This document shows, piece by piece, positions 58,283-64,000 of a stretch of 64,000 bases of DNA (its first letter is position 1; the number at the start of each line of letters is the position of its first letter). The notes under the pieces were generated by a model. It saw only the letters and a list, made by a program, of their open reading frames with translations. It had not been told where the DNA came from and did no database searches. A program made the position numbers and the translations under genes. The DNA comes from Symsagittifera roscoffensis (lineage: Eukaryota; Xenacoelomorpha; Acoela; Convolutidae). The stretch is from assembly GCF_963678635.1 (NCBI RefSeq), contig NC_087064.1, forward strand, positions 42,375,165-42,439,164, in the 5' to 3' direction.

Positions 58283-60732
58283 GGTTCTTTTTCCTTTTCC
58301 CCCCACCTCCCACCTCACGCCAGCATCAATTTCATGATCTAAAGAGTGGTTTTACAAGGTTAATAATGAAGACCAAATTAGTCTGCATGTCAATTTTCAC
58401 GACAATAGTACAATCTGAACACTAATTTTTCTTATGAAAATTTGCAGGTGCTGGAAAAAGAAAAAGAGCCGTTTTTTATTTTTTGGCCAGTAAATTTATA
58501 CCTTTAAAACTTGTCAGGTTGTTATAAACATTTTTCCTATTAGCATCATATTTTTGGTGGGCTCTTTTTCCTTTTCCCCCACCTCAGAGAAACATCGATT
58601 TCATGGTGTAACGAGTGGTCTTACAAGGTTGAGTATGAAGACCAAATAAGATTGCCATGGCCTAATCAGTACGTATGCCAAATTTTGTAATAATGCAAAA
58701 ACGTGAAAAAAAAAATTTACTCTAAAGAAATTGCAGGTGAGGGGGAAAAGGAAAAAGGGCCTTATGGTGTAATGAGGAGTCTTATAAGGTTAAATATTAA
58801 GATTAAATATATTTGTCAGAGTCTAGTTAGTCTGCATGTCAATTTTTGTTTCAATCGAACAGTAAGTGGGGTGAGGAAAAAAAGCCAAAAAAACCAAAAA
58901 TTGGCATACTGTCTAATTAAGCTATCTATTCTAAAAACATTTGGGCTCTTCCCCCCACATCACACGAACATGAATTTTATGGTGTAACAAGTGGTTTTAC
59001 AAGGTTAATTCTGAAGACCAAATATGTTTGTAATAACCTAATGAGTCCGTTTGCCAAATTTTGTGGCAATCGAACATTGTGAACAAAATTGGTACTTGTA
59101 AAATCTACCAAAAAGCCAATGTTTGATTTTCATGGCTAAATTTTGAAAGAGCCAATGTTTGATTTTCATAGTCAAATTTTGAAAAAACCACTCATAACAC
59201 AACAAAATTCGTGCTTGCATGACTGGGGATAATAAATGCATAAAAGGAATCTCGAAAAATTTAAGATGGAGAAAAACTAGATCTTTTCGGGACTCTTTTT
59301 CCTTTTTCCCCCACCTGCAAATTTTTTCATATAAATTTGTTGACCACATTGTCTGATTATTATGAAAATTTACTTACAGACTAGTAAGGGCACCACAAAC
59401 ATATTTGGTATTCATACTCAACCTCGTAAAACCTCTCGTTACAATAATATATTGAAGCTCGTGTGAGGTGGGGGGGGGGGAGGGAAAAAAGAGCCCTTTT
59501 CGGCTCTCTTAACCTCCCACCCCCCACTTCCCCTTCCCCAAAAATTCAAAATTTATATTTTCATAGTTGTTTTACGTTTTATCATGGCTAGATGATTGAT
59601 GCTACGATGTAAAGTATGAAGAACAAATCAGTTCACAAGTGTTGTTGCATCACTGCAACGTTAAATATTATTTTTTAAATGGAAATCAAAAATGGAGGAA
59701 GAGAAAAAGAGCCTTCTTTCCCACTCCAATCTCCATATCTCAAGTTATCAGCTCTTTTTTTACTTTGATAAATTGCTGTTTCCTTTATTGTTTTACCCGA
59801 TTTTATGGCAAAACATAATGAACTTGTTCAAAGGGCTCTTTTTCCTCTCCCCTCCCCCCACCTGCAATTTTTTACTAGTAAAGTTACTGTTCAAATTGTC
59901 CGATCATTATGAAAATTGACATGCGGACTAATTAGGATGTAGCAAACACATTAAGTTTTCATATTTAACCTTGTAAAACCACTCGTTACACCAGACGTTA
60001 CAGCACTCGAGCCAACAACTAAAGCTCATTTTCATTACACCGTACGTTTGAGTAATGTGGGCTCTTCTGTTATCCCTCCACCTGCATTTTTATTGCTAAT
60101 GTTTGGCACTGTAGAAACCACAACAGTGTCGAAGAGAGCAGGAGAACTTATTGACAAGCAAATACCAAAAACGAATAAAAACTAGGACTCCTTTTCCTCC
60201 CCCCTTCCCCCACCTCGCATGATAATCGACTTTATGATGTAACTAGTAGGTCTCATGTAACTAGTAGGTCTCATGGTTTTACAAAGGAACGCTATGAAAA
60301 CCATACACTCCCATGGTTTAGTTAGTCCGCATGTCAGTTTTCCTAACAATCGAATAGCTCGAACAATAATTTTACTAGTTAAAATGGCTCTTTTCCAGTT
60401 TCCCCCTTTCAAAATACCGAGTTTTATGTTTGTTCTACGTGTCATTACGGCTAAATGCGAGAAGTTACGCTGTAAAGTATGAAGAACAATTCTGTTCACA
60501 GTTGTCGATTTGTTCAGCACGCCAAATTTCGGCTCTTTTTCCTTTTCCCCCCCACCTGCAAATTTTTATGTTTGAAATTAGTGTCCACTTTGTCCGATTG
60601 TCATGAAAATTGACATGCAGACTAATTAGGCCGTGACAAACATATTAGCCTTCACAACTGACCTTGTAAAACCACTCGGTAGACCATAAAATTCATGTTT
60701 GAGTGAGGTGGGGGGAAACGGAAATAGAGCCC
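58283..60732. mobile_element. Cluster of about ten C/T-ended TIR elements
   Basis: The repeated unit is about 190-210 bp, beginning ggctctttttccttttcccc and ending with the reverse complement (gcaggtggggg ... aaaagagcc). Internal landmarks are gtggttttacaaggtta, gaagaccaaat and gcatgtcaatttt. Better copies: 58283-58470, 58560-58761, 59287-59500 (opposite orientation), 59835-60013 and 60532-60731 (opposite). Others are partial. No coding capacity. The open frames in it are translations of the repeat. Confidence 0.75.
60237..60273. repeat. Short tandem duplication
   Basis: atgtaactagtaggtctc occurs twice in a row inside one member of the TIR-element cluster. Confidence 0.8.
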
Positions 60733-60938
60733 AAATTTCATTGCATTATGACAACGTTAAATAAGCTTTTCAACATATAGTTTATTTAGGAGAGTAATAT
60801 TATACAGACAGGTAAACAATAAACCGCATGTACAAATCAAACCCACCAAGGATCATGCAAAAAGCTATGCAGCTTATCGAGGCATGACCCTGAAAAAACC
60901 TATGACAGAAGTTGCGAGATAGTATCCGACTTGATGAT
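60733..60938 (-). other. Probable 3' UTR of the non-LTR retrotransposon
   Basis: AT-rich DNA between the stop of the reverse transcriptase ORF (60939-60941) and the TIR-element cluster. No poly(A)-type tail was identified, so the element's 3' end is uncertain. Confidence 0.4.
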
Positions 60939-62420
60939 TCAAAAAAATAAATCTAGAAGATATCCATTATCTTTAAGAAACAGAGAAAACAATTTTTTGA
61001 AATGTCCATTTAGTTGATGCTCTGTTAATTGGTTTAGGTTATCTGGTATCAGCTCGTTTGATTTCAAAAAAGTATAACATTTAAGAGACACATTTTTCCA
61101 TGAACGTTGCATTATTTGTGTTCTAGTCTTCATGCTTGGTAAAGTTTTTGCCACAGAGGCCCGAGTAACCCGACGAGTATTCAGAGATTCCAAATTAAAA
61201 GTTTCAAGGGGAGTTTTACCACGAAGTTGATCAAAAGTTTCTTTGAATATTTGTCTGAAATATAAGTCAAAAACGGTGTCAATCTCAAACGAATGTAGGA
61301 TATATGAGGCATGCTCAAATTTTTTCTTGAAACAAATAGTTTTAAAAATACGTTTTTGCATCACAAATATTTTTTCTAATAGGCTTTTTGATGTTGCACC
61401 AAATGCAATCAAACCGTAGGAAATGAGTGGCTTTGCATAGCAGTTATAAAATTTAACCAGCAAATTTTCCGAGAAATAGTTTCTACCCTTGAATAGTAAA
61501 CCGTTAAATTTAGCTAATTTACCACAAACATTATTAATATGACATTCAAATTTGAGTCTGTTGTCCATTTGAATTCCTAAATACCTAAAATCAGAAACCT
61601 CGGCGAGTACATTATTTCCAAAAGAAAATTTTCCATTCAAGTTATCCCGTCCAAACTTCATTATTTTGCACTTCTTTTGATTGATGAGCAGTTCGTTCTT
61701 ATTGCACCAATTACATATTTTATTTAATTCTGTCTGGAACTTCGTTTTGGATGCAACGTTTTGAGCATCAACTACCGTTGTATCATCTGCAAATAAAGTT
61801 AGCTTAACGTTGCTGGCCGACGGCATATCATTTATGTATAAAAGGAACAGAAATGGCCCCAAAACTGAACCTTGCGGAACACCTTTTGTACATTCTAGCA
61901 TATCCGAGACGGATTGATTCGATTAAACATATTGTTTTCTCCCTGTAAGATAGTTTGTCATTAACTTGTGAATTTTCCCTCTGAACCCATATTGATAAAG
62001 TTTGTCAAGCAAAATTTTCCGATCAACTGTAACAAATGCTTTTTTCAAATCAAAAAAGAAGGACTAACCAAATTTTTTATTATCAATTGATTCACGAAAA
62101 AAGTCAGTAATGGACAAAATGGCACAAGTACAGGAATGATTACTTCGAAATCCAAACTGATGCTTATCAATCAAGTTGTTTTTAGCGGCAAAATTAGATA
62201 TGCGCTTGAAATTTAGTTATTCAAAAAGTTTACTTATACAAGACAACAAACTAATTGGACGGTAGTTATCGGGTTCAGTTTTGTCGCCATTTTTATGCAA
62301 TGGTAAAACTTTTGCAATTTTGAGAAAATTAGGAAAACACTCTTTTTCGAAGCAGATATTAACTTAAAAAATTGCGCTAAATGGTCAGCCAGCACCGGAG
62401 CAGAAAATGTTAACATTTTA
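60939..62420 (-). pseudogene. Reverse transcriptase domain
   Basis: N-terminal RT blocks are split over frames: STGHNGICSK, KIAKVLPLHKNGDKTE, NYRPISLLSCISKLFE then TAA, QFGFRSNHSCTCAIL, TAG, FFDLKKAFVTVD (catalytic Asp kept). From 61901 a 320-residue open part has GVPQGSVLGPFLFLLYINDM and the catalytic FADD at about 61782-61793, then thumb and C-terminal region to the end. No RNase H. Confidence 0.9.
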
Positions 62421-62487
62421 CTACATATCCCATTATGACCAGTAGACTTTTTATTGTTTTTTTTTTAATTTCCTTCAGTATCTCATA

Positions 62488-63753
62488 TTAATTGGTATCA
62501 TATATAACGAACGTGTTCTTATTAACTGGAAAATTTGGTCTATACACGTTTTGTTTGAAGTTTTCTGTTAGTTTTTCTCCAATAGTAGCAAAGTGTTCAT
62601 TGAAATAATTAACATCGCACGAAGCAGTATTCACATTTTTTTTACCACAAAAATGTTTGAAAGCATCAAAAATTCCGGTCGAGTTCTTCTTCCTCGTTAT
62701 CAAGTTATCATAGTACCGGCGTTTACTCACCCTTATAGCTTTAATAACATTGTTCCCACAAGAGGTGAAATTATTTCTGTTTTCAATGGATGGTGTCTGA
62801 ACCCACTTTTTGTGTAACAAATTTTGGTTATTCCTCATTTTCTTGATTTTCAGATTTATCCATGGGTGGTTGTTTTTATTCTTTTTTCGGATTTTTTTTA
62901 AGCAATAATTTGAAAATTCATCAATCAGGATTTGGGTCATTTCAAGGATGTAAAGGTCAGGATCATCATCATTAATTTTGTTCAATCGATTTTTTAGCAA
63001 AAATAAAAATTTTAAACAATAATCATCATTCAGTAGTAAATCATAGTTGAAATCCGAATGATAAGAATCCACGTTTTGCTTTTCTGAAATAATTTTTAGG
63101 TCACACATAAGTCCATAATGGTCACTAATAGTACAATTTATTGTTGTTACCTGAGTTTCCTCCGCCGCAATTATATGGTCAAGGCATGTACTTGATGATT
63201 TAGTTACTCTAGTTGGCTCGAGATTTTGAACTTCTAAATCAAAAGAAAGCAGAAGATTTTTGTAGTCAAAAAAATTGCGCTGGTTACCTATAATATCGAC
63301 ATTTAAATCACCCATTAGCAAAATTTCACCACTTAATGTTTTCAATTCAAGCAATAAATCTTCAAACAAATTCAAAAAAATTTCTTATTTGAGATTTGGT
63401 GGACGATATATTATGCAAACATTTAGTGTAGTGTGATCGACAAAACAAATTTTGATAATGATGCACTCCAAACTGACTGGTAATTTAAAATAACTATAGT
63501 TAAGGCCAGTTTTAATAAAAGCTGCAATGCCCCCACCTCTAGCGTTTACGCGGTTTGCACAAACAATATTGTCATAACCTTCTAAGTTATATATGCTAAT
63601 AGGATCATTGTCTGAGAGCCATGTTTCAGTCAGCCCGATAAGTGCAAGCTTGTTAGCAAATGATTCAATTAAAACTGATAATTGGTCATGATGGGCTCTT
63701 ATAGATTAAACATTTAGGAAAAATGCTGTTTGCGTTGTTGTCAGGTCAGTCAT
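62488..63753 (-). pseudogene. Apurinic-type endonuclease domain
   Basis: From the start: LIGLTETWLS, RGGGIAAFIK, VCIIYRPPN, then after a TAA the open 295-residue part with LMGDLNVD (about residues 21-27), TCLDHI and ISDHYGLM (about 83-90). These are the conserved Asp/Asn and His blocks of the exonuclease-endonuclease-phosphatase fold that nicks target DNA. Confidence 0.85.
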
Positions 63754-63834
63754 ATCTTGCAAAAGGTTTTTTCTAATGAAACAAAAGAGATTTACGGCAA
63801 AAAAACTGTAAATAGAGTTGAAATGCTTTTGCCA

Positions 63835-64000
63835 CTAATCAGAATCGTTTTCATGATTATTATTTCCGTTGTTGACGAATTTGGATTGTGGAGAATCTCT
63901 TTGAAGTGATTCCACAAATTGCACCAATTTGACGGGATCCGATACCCTACTGTACAATCCATCAATCAGATGATTTCTTTCCACATTATTTGGGGTTATT
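63835..64000 (-). pseudogene. ORF1 C-terminal tail (partial)
   Basis: Frame open from the window edge to TAG at 63835-63837, reading NVERNHLIDGLYSRVSDPVK and ending in an Asn-rich tail (NNGNNNHENDSD). Assigned as ORF1 by its place just upstream of ORF2. No domain can be seen in the part shown. Confidence 0.4.

Larger units (their letters stand above)
34606..58437. repeat. 34.6-kb-period duplication, copy B
   Basis: This is the second copy of 1-23826. Example differences from copy A are C for T near 35605, C for T near 35855, a longer A-run near 37680, A for C near 52388 and T for C near 56236. On its left it continues seamlessly into the S/L tandem array, so 34606 is only where the window allows the match to start and is not a proven breakpoint. 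On its right it diverges from copy A after the shared hexamer ttatga. Confidence 0.95.
60939..63753 (-). pseudogene. Non-LTR retrotransposon ORF2 (endonuclease + RT)
   Basis: Start at ATG 63753 (MTDLTTTQTAFFLNV), 82 bp after the ORF1 stop. It is one ancestral frame of about 930 codons, with stops at 63706, 63386, 62488, 62217, 62064 and 61923 (leftmost bases) and frameshifts in a T-run (62455-62466) and near 62350. The domain order, AP-type endonuclease then reverse transcriptase with no RNase H, fits CR1/Jockey-superfamily elements; the exact clade is not determined. Confidence 0.85.

Noticed and set aside
58703-60520. Small ORFs in the region right of copy B
   Set aside because: They are translations of the TIR-element cluster, with no conserved domain.

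Overview
The window is eukaryotic repeat-rich DNA, most likely from an invertebrate (a nematode or another small-genome animal is possible, but the lineage cannot be fixed from sequence alone). There are no operons or bacterial signals. Nearly every recognisable coding fragment is transposon-derived and broken by stops or frameshifts. No intact host gene was found. Unique DNA is AT-rich, while the retroelement-derived stretches are visibly richer in GC.

The dominant architecture is a near-identical duplication. Positions 1-23826 recur at 34606-58437, offset 34605-34611 bp, with only scattered substitutions and small indels. Copy A is cut on the left by the window edge. Its right end stops inside a small inverted-repeat element that is complete in copy B. 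Between the copies lie 1.2 kb of unique AT-rich DNA (23827-25072) and about 9.5 kb of a tandem array built from long (L, about 1.67-1.69 kb) and short (S, about 0.91 kb) monomers. The array runs on into the start of copy B.

Each copy reads, left to right: (i) one and a half L monomers; (ii) tandem 3.6-kb minus-strand units carrying a small gag-like set of ORFs, a coiled-coil-like ORF and an SGNH/GDSL-type hydrolase ORF, alternating with a shared 1.1-1.2 kb noncoding module (M); (iii) a minus-strand Ty3/gypsy pol remnant (end of RT, RNase H, a long linker, integrase with H2C2, DX35E core and GPY/F module, acidic tail); (iv) a plus-strand decayed coding region of about 4.6 kb with GDS and GMND motifs, split by one member of a pair of inverted repeats that contain a tRNA-like segment; (v) AT-rich DNA with a nested pair of MITE-like elements, the inner one with an 8-bp target duplication.

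Beyond copy B, 58283-60732 is a cluster of about ten copies of a roughly 200-bp element with C/T-rich terminal inverted repeats. From 60939 to the right edge lies a minus-strand non-LTR retrotransposon (ORF1 tail, apurinic endonuclease, reverse transcriptase) with several stops and frameshifts.

The most interesting items are the SGNH-bearing gag units, with a stop/start ATGA overlap preserved in four copies but the catalytic His replaced by Arg; the long plus-strand decayed ORF; the S/L higher-order array with an internal palindrome in L; and the 34.6-kb duplication, which is either very recent or an unmerged-haplotype assembly artefact.
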